Shown here: positions 1-7,160 of the stretch, in pieces | How the letters are laid out: every line of letters begins with the position of its first letter | How positions within the stretch are numbered: the first letter of the stretch is position 1 | Origin: Candidatus Dependentiae bacterium | GTDB lineage: Bacteria; Babelota; Babeliae; Babelales; Chromulinivoraceae | Reading direction: 5' to 3' | Assembly: GCA_026389065.1 (NCBI GenBank) | Contig: JAPLIP010000034.1 | Span: 1 to 43,692, forward strand | DNA length: 43,692 nucleotides | Notes under the pieces: generated by a model | What the model was told of the DNA's origin: nothing | Seen by the model: only the letters and a program-made list of their open reading frames with translations | Database searches by the model: none | Position numbers and translations under genes: made by a program

Positions 1-403
1 AGATAGCTTTCCAAATAGGCGTTCTATTAAGTCCCTCCCCCGAAGGTTGGTTGGGATTTGCACCAGCCTTTAAAAGCAACTCGCACATTTGGTAGTTGTT
101 TTCCAATGCTGCATAATAAATTGCCGGTCTGTTTTCTACCCGTATATTATTAACATCGCATCCATGTCCATCTGATTTTTTTAAAGATAAAAGATGCTTA
201 AGTTCTTCAATATCTTGACGCTTAATTGCCTTGCGCACCCATTTATCAATGCATTCATCAGCAAATTGATCGTCAACTGATGATTGTATTTTTGGAAATT
301 GAAATTTTGCAAAAAAAGCTAAGGCAGATTGCAAGCCCCACCAAGGTGCTTGTAGGCTGCAAGAAAAAAGAGAGAAAAGAAGGGCAATTTTGTAAGCATT
401 CAT
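1..403 (-). CDS. Secreted ankyrin-repeat protein, 3' end cut by window edge
   Basis: The reading frame runs leftward from an ATG at 403 and is still open at base 1, so at least 134 residues are present and the C-terminus is missing. The first ~18 residues (MNAYKIALLFSLFSCSLQA) form a signal peptide; either signal peptidase I cleavage after LQA or lipidation at the LFSC cysteine is possible. Residues ~75-134 fit the ankyrin consensus: RPAIYYAALENN, then CELLLKAGANPN, then the start of a second repeat (RTPIWKAI). Ankyrin repeats bind proteins and in intracellular bacteria are often directed at host targets; the partner here is unknown. It starts 15 bases after the prmC stop, so it is probably the last gene of the ftsY-prmC operon. 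No clear Shine-Dalgarno is visible, which suggests coupling to prmC. Confidence 0.8.
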   Translation of the reverse strand, partial: MNAYKIALLFSLFSCSLQAPWWGLQSALAFFAKFQFPKIQSSVDDQFADECIDKWVRKAIKRQDIEELKHLLSLKKSDGHGCDVNNIRVENRPAIYYAALENNYQMCELLLKAGANPNQPSGEGLNRTPIWKAI

Positions 404-418
404 GCTAAATAACCACTA

Positions 419-1258
419 TCAAGTATTTTTTTTGCACCAAAGGGTGCGCCAATTTCCAAAAGAGTCTTTACATGCGGTTGCAGACCAGTCATAATTTTGC
501 GCGCAGGACAGAGCACCGTCTTTGTGGTATTGGTCGATTTCTAAAACGAGCTGAAAAGGCATATTCAAGCAAGGTTTTAAAAAGTCATCCGCTTGTTGCA
601 AAATTTTATCAATAATTGCCATTCCTTGATTGTCTGCAAAAAGAGCCGCGTGATCTTCCCAGTCTTTAACTTGCTTTGAAAGAGAGTGAATCATGCTTGG
701 GTCGATGTATGGAGGATTTGAAACGATAAGATCAAATCTAGATCCTGAGGGGATAGATGCAAAAAGATCAGACTGAATAAATGTGATGTTTGAAATGCCA
801 TTTGTTTTTGAGTTGTGGCGAGCGAGTTCTAGGGCCGATCTGTTTATGTCAATAGCTGTGATATGTGCGAGTGGGAACTGCTTGGCAATCGCTAGGGCGA
901 TGCATCCTGAACCGGTTCCGATATCAAGAATTGAAAAATTCTGAGCAGGCTTATTTTTTAAAGTTTCAATCAACTCTTGTACCCATTGCTCTGTTTCTTG
1001 CCGAGGTATTAAAATAGGCGGCTTTATATGAATTTTTAGGTCTAAGAAGGGTACAAAGCCTAAAATGTATGCCAGTGGCATATGCTCATCTTTCATCTTT
1101 AAAATGAGACTTTGTAGGCTTAATTGCTCTTGCTCACTTAAAGAGCCTTGCGTGATTAATGTTTCTTTTTTCTTGCCAGTTACATGCTCGAGAAGCCACC
1201 AAGCTTCTTGGGTTGATAAGCTTGTTTGGGCTGTTATTGTTTTTATAAAACTATTCAT
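419..1258 (-). CDS. prmC: Peptide chain release factor N5-glutamine methyltransferase PrmC
   Basis: The 279-residue protein has the normal PrmC length and architecture: an N-terminal helical release-factor-binding domain (1-~85) and a Rossmann methyltransferase domain. The SAM-binding loop DIGTGSGCIALAIA and the catalytic NPPY motif (SNPPYID), which holds the glutamine amide, are both intact. By family knowledge it methylates the GGQ glutamine of RF1 and RF2 in the cytoplasm and improves termination. It lies 17 bases downstream of ftsY on the same strand, with AAGG ahead of the ATG, and upstream of the ankyrin gene. PrmC more often neighbours prfA, which is not in this window. The related PrmB also has NPPY, but the context and N-terminal region fit PrmC better. 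Confidence 0.93.
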   Translation of the reverse strand: MNSFIKTITAQTSLSTQEAWWLLEHVTGKKKETLITQGSLSEQEQLSLQSLILKMKDEHMPLAYILGFVPFLDLKIHIKPPILIPRQETEQWVQELIETLKNKPAQNFSILDIGTGSGCIALAIAKQFPLAHITAIDINRSALELARHNSKTNGISNITFIQSDLFASIPSGSRFDLIVSNPPYIDPSMIHSLSKQVKDWEDHAALFADNQGMAIIDKILQQADDFLKPCLNMPFQLVLEIDQYHKDGALSCAQNYDWSATACKDSFGNWRTLWCKKNT

Positions 1259-1275
1259 TTAGTCTGCCTTATTTT

Positions 1276-2193
1276 TTATCGATTCTTGTTCGATTGAAAA
1301 GAGACTTCACCTAGTAAGTTTTGTATGTATGCTTCTGGCTCAAAAGTAGTCATATCATCAATGTGTTCACCCCAAGAAAGATAGGCGATTGGTATGTTTA
1401 ATTTTTCAACAATAGCAAATAGTATTCCGCCCTTTGCGCTCCCGTCAATTTTGGTTAAAACTATCCCGTCAAGGTTTGTTGATTGGTGAAATATTTCTGC
1501 TTGCTCAAGGGAGTTTTGTCCAAGCATTGCGTCAACTGTTAGAAGGGTGCAAATTGTGTGGCTTGGTAATTGTTTGCTAATTATTCGCTTTATTTTCTCT
1601 AGTTCTTTCATCAAAGAATCTTTGGTTTGCAGTCGACCAGCGGTATCAATTATTAATGTGTCAAATTGTTGTTTTTTAAATGTTTCACATGCGTCAAAAG
1701 TAACGGATGCGGGATCTTGGTTTGGTTTTCCGATAACGAGTTGAGATCCAGACTGGTTAGCCCATGATGCTAACTGCTCAGGTGCTGCAGCTCTAAAAGT
1801 ATCTGCGGCGGCAATTAAACAACGTTTGTTTTGCGCAGAAAAGTGTTTTGCGAGTTTTCCAACAAAGGTTGTTTTGCCGCTACCGTTAATTCCAACTAAA
1901 AGAAAAACCGCAGACTCTTTGCATGGTTTTGGTTTTTCTAAAATCTTTGCAAGTTCTTGATGTAGTATTTTTTGCATGTCGCTGCCTTCTTTCAGGCTGC
2001 CATCTTGATATGATTTTTGTAGGTGATCAATGATTGCTTTTGTTGGCACTACCCCTGTGTCAGCTTTGAGCAAAAGTTCTTTAATTTCATTAATCGTTGA
2101 TTGATCGATTGCTTTTTGTTGGAAAATCGTTTGTAGCTGTGCAGTTAAGCCAGAATAAACTTTTTTTAATTTGTCTTTGATAAATTGAAACAT
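1276..2193 (-). CDS. ftsY: Signal recognition particle receptor FtsY
   Basis: The 305-residue SRP-type GTPase carries all G motifs: P-loop GINGSGKTT, the insertion-box region AAADTFRAAAPEQL, the G3 motif DTAGRLQT and the G4 motif LTKIDGSAKGG. The N domain is short, and the protein begins with an amphipathic stretch (MFQFIKDKLKKVYSGL) rather than the long acidic A domain of enterobacterial FtsY. Family role: docks ribosome-SRP complexes at the membrane so that nascent membrane proteins enter SecYEG. It is first in a minus-strand operon with prmC and the ankyrin gene. An AAGG Shine-Dalgarno precedes the ATG, and a plausible promoter lies at 2230-2258. The ending FTSY-type GEHIDDMTTFEPEAYIQNLLG region argues against Ffh, which would carry an M domain. 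Confidence 0.95.
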   Translation of the reverse strand: MFQFIKDKLKKVYSGLTAQLQTIFQQKAIDQSTINEIKELLLKADTGVVPTKAIIDHLQKSYQDGSLKEGSDMQKILHQELAKILEKPKPCKESAVFLLVGINGSGKTTFVGKLAKHFSAQNKRCLIAAADTFRAAAPEQLASWANQSGSQLVIGKPNQDPASVTFDACETFKKQQFDTLIIDTAGRLQTKDSLMKELEKIKRIISKQLPSHTICTLLTVDAMLGQNSLEQAEIFHQSTNLDGIVLTKIDGSAKGGILFAIVEKLNIPIAYLSWGEHIDDMTTFEPEAYIQNLLGEVSFQSNKNR

Positions 2194-2229
2194 TTCGTTG
2201 GCCTTGGTTTATAAATTTAAAGTAAATTT

Positions 2230-2258
2230 AGTATTCCATAGATTTTAGGTTTAGCCAA
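2230..2258 (-). promoter_or_regulatory. Candidate sigma-70 promoter for the ftsY operon
   Basis: On the minus strand, TTGGCT (2253-2258) is followed after 17 bases by AATACT (2230-2235). This gives a start site about 30 bases before the ftsY ATG. The boxes are only partial consensus matches, so this is tentative. Confidence 0.35.
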
Positions 2259-2290
2259 TCACGAGTGTAAAAACAAATTAAAAAAGGCTT

Positions 2291-3151
2291 TTATTGGTTG
2301 TTTGTCCATGAAAGAACCCCGGGAACCGTGGTTTCTTGTTCAAGCTCTTGGGCGGTTTCAGCAAAAGTAATGAGCCCATAGACGTCTCGATTATCGATAT
2401 ACTGATCAATGTTGTTTTTTCTGGCAACATCGCTAAAAATAACATACTCATATCTATAGCTGTTGTCGTCATAAGACATAAATGGAAGGGCGCTATTTTG
2501 AATAAAGTATGAGCAGTGAACAACTGGAACTTTGTGGCATCCAGGGTCTATTTGATTGAAGATATCGTAATATAATTGGCATCCTTTAAAATATCCATGA
2601 TCATCAACATCTGCATGATAATTTGAATAAAGAATTGGCCTTGCAAGCTTTAAAAAAGGAGCAACTATAGGAAGGTTTGCTGATGCAAGAGACTCAATTG
2701 TATGAGCCTTGATAAAATTGTCGCAATCTACCACAAAGTAATCAGAATCATTTTCAATTGCCCATTTTATAGAGTTGCCTCTTATTTTTCCAAGCACTTT
2801 AAATCTAACGCTGTTCCAGGTGTGCTGAGAGAATTGTTCTATGTTTTCTGTAACATTTTCGCAGTCAAAGTAGATTTTTGGGTATCGGTCTTTTACTGTC
2901 TCGATCCATTTTTCAAGGATTTCTACCGTGTTGTCGTTGTTGTTGTTGGTTTTGATATAAAGATAGGTCTTTTCGCTTGGCCAGGTTTGATTTTCTATGC
3001 ATTTTAAAAACAATGGAAGCGTGTGAGCCTTGTCCTTTGCTAGAATAGCAATTGTTATTGGTCGGACTTCTTGAGCCTGAGTTACCAAGGCACTAAGTGT
3101 TGTCAAAAAATAGAGGGTCGATATGACTGTTTTTAATAGTTTTTGAATCAT
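2291..3151 (-). CDS. Exported glycosyltransferase resembling the procollagen galactosyltransferase N-domain
   Basis: I place the start at the ATG at 3151 (286 residues) because it opens with a textbook signal peptide (MIQKLLKTVISTLYFLTT...TQA); an upstream ATG at 3205 would bury it. The mature part follows the GT-A fold of animal COLGALT/PLOD and mimivirus collagen glycosyltransferases almost block for block: ITIAILAKDKAHTLPLFLKCIE at the nucleotide-binding start, the NNNNDNT segment, a DxD-type VVDCDNF at ~140-146 (metal/UDP-sugar), VAPFLKLARPILYSN, the GYFKGCQ segment, then GCHKVPVVHCSYFI. Family members move galactose or glucose from UDP-sugar to hydroxylysine. The acceptor here is unknown and no collagen-like Gly-X-Y protein is visible in the window. 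It stands alone between divergent or differently oriented genes. Homology recognised from memory of the family, not computed. Confidence 0.75.
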   Translation of the reverse strand: MIQKLLKTVISTLYFLTTLSALVTQAQEVRPITIAILAKDKAHTLPLFLKCIENQTWPSEKTYLYIKTNNNNDNTVEILEKWIETVKDRYPKIYFDCENVTENIEQFSQHTWNSVRFKVLGKIRGNSIKWAIENDSDYFVVDCDNFIKAHTIESLASANLPIVAPFLKLARPILYSNYHADVDDHGYFKGCQLYYDIFNQIDPGCHKVPVVHCSYFIQNSALPFMSYDDNSYRYEYVIFSDVARKNNIDQYIDNRDVYGLITFAETAQELEQETTVPGVLSWTNNQ

Positions 3152-3344
3152 TTTTTTATTTTCGGTTAATATTTTTGAATGCCAGCATATTTGCATATAT
3201 TCCAATTATTGTCAAAGCTTGAACTGGTCTGCTTTTCTTAGAATTAATTTTAAAGCCATGTTCAAAAAAGCTTTTTAGAATAGACTTTTTTGCCAACTTT
3301 GTTATTCTTTTAATAAGGGTTTTCGTTTTATTAGGGTCAAAATT

Positions 3345-4097
3345 ATGTATAAAAAATCATTAAAAGTTTCAAAACAGGTTAAAGTTCTGGTTTTAGCTCT
3401 TTTGCTTATTCCATCGTATGGCAGTGCTTTGTGGGAGATCCCAACGGCAGTTGCTGTAGGATGGTGGTTAAGAACCCCAATGGGTCAAAAAGCAAGCATG
3501 ATGATACTTGCAACCTGTAAGCAGAAGATGGTAAGTAAAAAAATTGTTAATGATTATGTGATTTCTCCATTTAATTCAGCTAAGGATGCTGGGTCTCAAA
3601 AGGCATTGCAAATTTACAGCGCTAAGCAGGTAAAATATTTAGCGGGATGCCTTGTCAAGTCATTTCAAAGACTTAAGGGTTTAAAGCCGTTAGATCAAAA
3701 ATTGGTAGACCAAGAGTCTTTCTCAAAGCCGGCGGCTGCTCCTGAGGTAAAAAAAGCAGGATTTGGATCAGTTCTAGCTTCTCTCCAGCCAGCTTCCATA
3801 AAATCCTTTTTAGGATCCCTTGATGATTCTACTTATAATAAAGATGGGGATAGCCAGGGTTATTCATTCTCGCAAGATGATACAGCTCAAGGCTGTAATT
3901 TTACAAAGGTTGATGCGTCTGTAGCAAACCAGTCGGCATCTGGCATTTTTCCAAGAATTACAAATAATTATTACAGTGGTTCTTCTGGCGATACAAACTC
4001 AGAATCTGGAAAGAAACGATTTTTCCAAGGAGCTTTTGCAGGATCTTTGGTAACAAGTTGGATGTATGGAAAGCAGGGTCAAAAGGCAAAAGCCTAA
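3345..4097 (+). CDS. Secreted protein of unknown function
   Basis: The 250-residue protein has an N-terminal signal peptide (about residues 12-28: VKVLVLALLLIPSYGSA) followed directly by ALWEIPTAVAVGWWLRTPMG. The middle is Lys/Ser rich. Residues ~165-230 are a low-complexity Ser/Asp/Gly/Asn stretch (for example NNYYSGSSGDTNSESG) that looks disordered, followed by a short GAFAGSLVTSWMYGKQG segment near the C-terminus. I recognise no domain or catalytic motif. It converges with the HAS-barrel gene, whose stop lies 3 bases beyond its own, and no convincing terminator is visible between them. The ATG is retained as the start because the signal peptide follows closely, although no Shine-Dalgarno is apparent. 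Confidence 0.7.
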   Translation: MYKKSLKVSKQVKVLVLALLLIPSYGSALWEIPTAVAVGWWLRTPMGQKASMMILATCKQKMVSKKIVNDYVISPFNSAKDAGSQKALQIYSAKQVKYLAGCLVKSFQRLKGLKPLDQKLVDQESFSKPAAAPEVKKAGFGSVLASLQPASIKSFLGSLDDSTYNKDGDSQGYSFSQDDTAQGCNFTKVDASVANQSASGIFPRITNNYYSGSSGDTNSESGKKRFFQGAFAGSLVTSWMYGKQGQKAKA

Positions 4098-4100
4098 GCG

Positions 4101-4712
4101 CTATTCTATAAATAAGTGATTCGTTCTTTTTAAAAAGATTTTTAATTTTTGATAATCGTTTTTATAAAGCATAGAAAATGTCTCAATAAAATCATGAAAA
4201 TTGGTTTTGTTGAGACATTTTTTTTCGTTCATATTTTTTAAAAGAGCTAGTAGTAGCTCGTCCAGATTAGAAAGCTGCGAGGAAAGATTAAATAAAAGAT
4301 GTAAAAACTGGTCGCTTGAAAAAAAGCTTTGATATTGGTCTGCTGTGGCATTTCCAATAAATGCGTGGATCTTTGGCGGGTGTGGTTGCAGGTGATAAAA
4401 AGTTTTTCCGTTTTCTTCGTATCCAACAGTTACGCAGGTAAAGGTGGTTTGCAGAAATTCAAAAATTTGAGGCTGCTCGCGTAACAGCTCTTCTTCTGTT
4501 TTTTGGTATGGGGCAGGAAATCTTATTGGGTCCATCGATCCTGTTTTAATGGTGTGAACGATCCCAAAAATTTTTATTGGTCCGTGTGAAGTTATTACCA
4601 GAGATCCAAAGGTTGGCATGATGTCCCATTTCCAGCATTGACCTGTCCACTGCGATAGATTTCCCTCTATGATTTCAGAGAAAAAGTGATCGTTGCTCGT
4701 TTCTTTGTTCAT
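4101..4712 (-). CDS. HAS-barrel domain protein
   Basis: The 203-residue protein matches the arrangement I know from cyanobacterial and chlamydial HAS-barrel proteins. An N-terminal beta-barrel (GNLSQWTGQCWKWDIMPTFGSLV... FGIVHTIKTGSMDPIR) is followed by the EEELLREQPQIFEFL helix, an F-x-x-x-x-VGY strand, the PPKIHAFI segment, and a C-terminal helical part ending MLYKNDYQKLKIFL. The HAS barrel also occurs at the N-terminus of HerA-type ATPases and in ATP synthase subunits, but the biochemical role of these stand-alone proteins is not established. Its first 38 bases overlap the 3' end of rnhB, so the two are probably translationally coupled. Family assignment rests on remembered sequence similarity. 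Confidence 0.65.
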   Translation of the reverse strand: MNKETSNDHFFSEIIEGNLSQWTGQCWKWDIMPTFGSLVITSHGPIKIFGIVHTIKTGSMDPIRFPAPYQKTEEELLREQPQIFEFLQTTFTCVTVGYEENGKTFYHLQPHPPKIHAFIGNATADQYQSFFSSDQFLHLLFNLSSQLSNLDELLLALLKNMNEKKCLNKTNFHDFIETFSMLYKNDYQKLKIFLKRTNHLFIE

Positions 4713-5334
4713 GTTGTTGTTCCAATAAAAAGTTTTTTAGAAAAGTTTGTCTGTGGATAATTGATGCTTGGTTTGATCTAAGTGCTGCGTAATGGTCTGC
4801 GGTGCCGTAGCCTTTATGCTTTGCCATGCTATAGGATGGAAATGTTTCGTCGAGGCGTTTTAAAATTAAGTCTCTGGTTACTTTTGCAATAATTGAGGCT
4901 GCAGCAATCGATGCAGATTTCGATTCTCCTTGGGTGAAAGATTGAATTTCTATTTTGTCGTATGGCGTTCGTAGTAAATTTAGGGGCATTGCATCAATTA
5001 AAATAATGTCTGGAAGTTTACTTAAGGTTGAAAAGAAGTGTAAAAGATTAGACTTCATGGTTTTCGCCGTCGCCTGATAGATATTTATTTGGTCTATAAC
5101 CCTTGGGCTATTTATTGCTATAGAGTATGAACAATTTTGTATTAACCATGAGTGCATTTTGATTAATTTTATTGGGGATAGCTTTTTAGAGTCTATAAGA
5201 TCTGGATGGTAAACATTTTCATTGAGAATAACTGCGCATGTAACAATTGGACCAGCTAAGCATCCTCTGCCAACTTCATCCATTCCACAGATCTGGAGGC
5301 TTTTACTCCAAAATTCTTGCTCAAATTTGTACAT
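4675..5334 (-). CDS. rnhB: Ribonuclease HII
   Basis: This enzyme removes RNA, including single ribonucleotides, from DNA duplexes. The catalytic signature GMDEVGRGCLAGP (first Asp-Glu pair) is present, followed by DSKKL, the third acidic residue in IILIDAMPL, and SIAAASIIAKVTRD with the last Asp. The frame is open to an ATG at 5391 (238 residues), but I choose the ATG at 5334 (219 residues). That length is usual for RNase HII, and the upstream extension (MENQSIFFNTMRKKIINNN) has no family counterpart and runs into the divergent promoter at 5392. The 3' end overlaps the HAS-barrel gene by 38 bases. Confidence 0.92.
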   Translation of the reverse strand: MYKFEQEFWSKSLQICGMDEVGRGCLAGPIVTCAVILNENVYHPDLIDSKKLSPIKLIKMHSWLIQNCSYSIAINSPRVIDQINIYQATAKTMKSNLLHFFSTLSKLPDIILIDAMPLNLLRTPYDKIEIQSFTQGESKSASIAAASIIAKVTRDLILKRLDETFPSYSMAKHKGYGTADHYAALRSNQASIIHRQTFLKNFLLEQQHEQRNEQRSLFL

Positions 5335-5391
5335 GTTATTATTTATAATCTTTTTTCTCATAGTGTTAAAAAAAATGGACTGGTTTTCCAT

Positions 5392-5419
5392 TTGACAGAA
5401 AGCGGTTTTTCGATATTCT
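5392..5419 (+). promoter_or_regulatory. Sigma-70-type promoter of the XRE/S24 regulator
   Basis: A perfect TTGACA (5392-5397) is followed after 16 bases by TATTCT (5414-5419). The predicted start near 5426 gives a ~60-base leader before the regulator's ATG at 5486, which carries a strong AAGGAG Shine-Dalgarno. Confidence 0.55.
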
Positions 5420-5443
5420 CTATGCTAATAAGAATCATGTTAC

Positions 5444-5458
5444 CATACTATCATACTA
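5444..5458. promoter_or_regulatory. Tandem CATACTA repeats, possible autoregulatory operator
   Basis: Two exact copies of CATACTA (5444-5450 and 5452-5458), separated by one T, lie in the predicted leader just upstream of the DNA-binding regulator gene. Because helix-turn-helix regulators often bind near their own promoter, an operator is plausible; the link is inference. Confidence 0.3.
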
Positions 5459-5485
5459 CCAAAAAGATCAAAATAAGGAGTTATT

Positions 5486-6160
5486 ATGTCTCTTTCAACC
5501 GAACTTCGGGTTAAAGAATTACTTAGAGAGAAAGGGTGGACGACACGAGTTTTGGCAGAAAAAACTGGAATGTCTGAAAGCTATTTAACTCATATCAAAA
5601 ATGGAACAAGAAGATGGAATGAGGATTCGCTTAGAAAGCTAGCAAATGCTTTTGAGCTTAATCCGATAGATCTTTTTACACAGCGCCGAAAAAGAACCGA
5701 TAATATTGACAACAATGTTAGCCTTCCTGAAAAAACAGACGTTCAGTTAAAGTTAGGCGTTATACCAGTTGTTGGAGATATTCCATCAAATCCTTCGCCC
5801 TACACAAACCAATTAATGCAAATAACAACAGGCTTTAAGGATATATTTGTTCCTTGTTTAAATTCGACAGATTCCTCTATGTTTGCGCTTTCTATTGATA
5901 ATAATAGCATGGCGCCTATGTTTTATAAAAACGATCTGGTTTTGATCTCTCCTGAGGTTTGGACTAGGACTGGTGATGTTGGAGCTGTAGAATATGGCAA
6001 CGATAATCCTAAAAAGGCGATCATGCGCGTGACTTACGCAGATGACTTTATTTTGCTGTCACCGGTTAACCATAAAGACTCTCCCGTGGCTTTAATTCGT
6101 GGCAAAGACTACTTTAGAATTATTGGACGAGTGGTTCAAAGAATTCAAAATTATATGTAA
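5486..6160 (+). CDS. XRE-family HTH regulator with degenerate S24 (LexA/cI-like) domain
   Basis: Residues ~18-62 form an XRE helix-turn-helix (TTRVLAEKTGMSESYLTHIKNGTRRWNEDSLRKLAN is its core, split here as recognition helix SESYLTHIKNG). Residues ~90-220 are an S24/LexA fold: VIPVVGDIP, then NNSMAPMFYKNDLVLISP with the nucleophile-position Ser141, and a C-terminal IIGRVVQRI strand. Two features needed for self-cleavage look absent. There is no Ala-Gly (or Cys-Gly) bond after VVG (DIPSN instead), and the general-base Lys position reads IMRV, with Met180. The protein may therefore be a non-cleavable sensor or dimerisation module. It has its own promoter and an AAGGAG ribosome site. Targets are unknown; the divergent neighbour is rnhB. 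Confidence 0.8.
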   Translation: MSLSTELRVKELLREKGWTTRVLAEKTGMSESYLTHIKNGTRRWNEDSLRKLANAFELNPIDLFTQRRKRTDNIDNNVSLPEKTDVQLKLGVIPVVGDIPSNPSPYTNQLMQITTGFKDIFVPCLNSTDSSMFALSIDNNSMAPMFYKNDLVLISPEVWTRTGDVGAVEYGNDNPKKAIMRVTYADDFILLSPVNHKDSPVALIRGKDYFRIIGRVVQRIQNYM

Positions 6161-6245
6161 ATATTGCTGTTTTTTGTTTTATGCTGGACGTTTTTTCTAA
6201 TTTTGTTAATATTAAAGCATGTTTTTATTCGTATAACCTATTATA

Positions 6246-6273
6246 TTGGTCACAGAGTTTTCCGGTATAGAAT
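6246..6273 (+). promoter_or_regulatory. Candidate promoter of rpsF-rpsR
   Basis: TTGGTC (6246-6251), a 16-base spacer and TAGAAT (6268-6273, five of six matches) precede rpsF by about 20 bases. The resulting leader would be very short; the ATAGGA Shine-Dalgarno sits within it. Confidence 0.4.
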
Positions 6274-6292
6274 TCAAATAGGATGTTAGTTT

Positions 6293-6883
6293 ATGTTTCG
6301 ATACGAGATTCTGTTTCTCACAGTGCCTGAGATAACAAAAGATGAATCTGAAGCGATAAAAAGCCACTTTTTAAAAGTAGTCCGTGCCCACAAAGGTACA
6401 TTGGTCTCTTTTGATCGTTGGGGTAAATATCGTCTTGCATACCCAGTTAACAAAAATGAGTATGGAGTCTATTTTTTAACTCGTTTTGAAGTTGAAAAAG
6501 AAGAAAAAGTTAAGCTGCTTGAAGCTCTTAGTGAGATTTTTGTCTTTAAGTTTAACACGTTGATTACAAAGCATATTGTTGAGCGTTTGGATATTGATGC
6601 GTCGCTGGAATACAGACGACCTGATTCATTAGAAGATAGCCCACAAGATGTTGATTCTTTCTTAAAGCGTCATGATATGGAAGGCTTACTAAAAAAAGGC
6701 CCTGTTCGTAAAAGCGCTGAAAGCAGAGAAAGATATCAAGACGTTGACGGCATTGACGGAGATGATCTTGGAGATTTGAAACCAGAAGCGCGCCGTGGTG
6801 CCTTTGCTGGTAAAGATGTAAAAAAACATGTTGAAACTAAAAACGAAGAGAATTTAGATTATGACGAAGAAAATCAAGCTTAA
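6293..6883 (+). CDS. rpsF: 30S ribosomal protein S6 with charged C-terminal extension
   Basis: Residues 1-~105 match S6: the opening FRYEILFLTVPEIT, the SFDRWGKYRLAYPVNKNEYG core and the FNTLITKHIV strand. S6 binds 16S rRNA with S18 on the platform of the small subunit. The protein is 196 residues, roughly twice the usual S6 length. The extra ~90 residues are highly charged and probably disordered (RRPDSLEDSPQDVDSF, then VDGIDGDDLGDLKPEARRG, ending in an Asp/Glu-rich tail). The 3' end overlaps rpsR by 23 bases, and the ssb gene often found between them is absent, so coupling to S18 is tight. The extension could be lineage specific; its function is unknown. Confidence 0.93.
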   Translation: MFRYEILFLTVPEITKDESEAIKSHFLKVVRAHKGTLVSFDRWGKYRLAYPVNKNEYGVYFLTRFEVEKEEKVKLLEALSEIFVFKFNTLITKHIVERLDIDASLEYRRPDSLEDSPQDVDSFLKRHDMEGLLKKGPVRKSAESRERYQDVDGIDGDDLGDLKPEARRGAFAGKDVKKHVETKNEENLDYDEENQA

Positions 6884-7148
6884 GATTAGCGCTCGCCTTT
6901 TAAAAAAGAAATTTCGTAAAAAAACGGCGCTTTCAAAAAAACAATGTAGATTCACTAACAACCCAGATATGATTCATGATCTGAATTATAAAAACGCTGT
7001 GTTGTTATCAAAGTTCTTGACTGAGCGTGGTAAAATTTTACCTTCGCGAATTTCAGGAAATTCAAATAAATATCAAAGATTGGTATCTCGAGAAATCAAA
7101 AAAGCAAGAATCATGGCATTGTTGCCTTTCTGTGCTACCGAGTATTAA
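6861..7148 (+). CDS. rpsR: 30S ribosomal protein S18
   Basis: The 95-residue protein has the S18 core: a Cys-Arg-Phe start (QCRFTNN), NYKNAVLLSKFLTERGKILPSRISG, and the conserved C-terminal ALLPF. S18 sits beside S6 on the platform of the small subunit. It begins inside the end of rpsF (23-base overlap), which implies translational coupling and equal output of the two partners. The N-terminal ~25 residues are strongly basic (KKIKLKISARLLKKKFRKK), as usual for RNA contact. truA follows 12 bases later, so the transcript probably continues. Confidence 0.95.
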   Translation: MTKKIKLKISARLLKKKFRKKTALSKKQCRFTNNPDMIHDLNYKNAVLLSKFLTERGKILPSRISGNSNKYQRLVSREIKKARIMALLPFCATEY

Positions 7149-7160
7149 ACTTTAGAGTTT

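Noticed and set aside
2278-2523. Minus-strand 81-residue frame inside the glycosyltransferase
   Set aside because: Out-of-frame shadow of a gene with clear family motifs.
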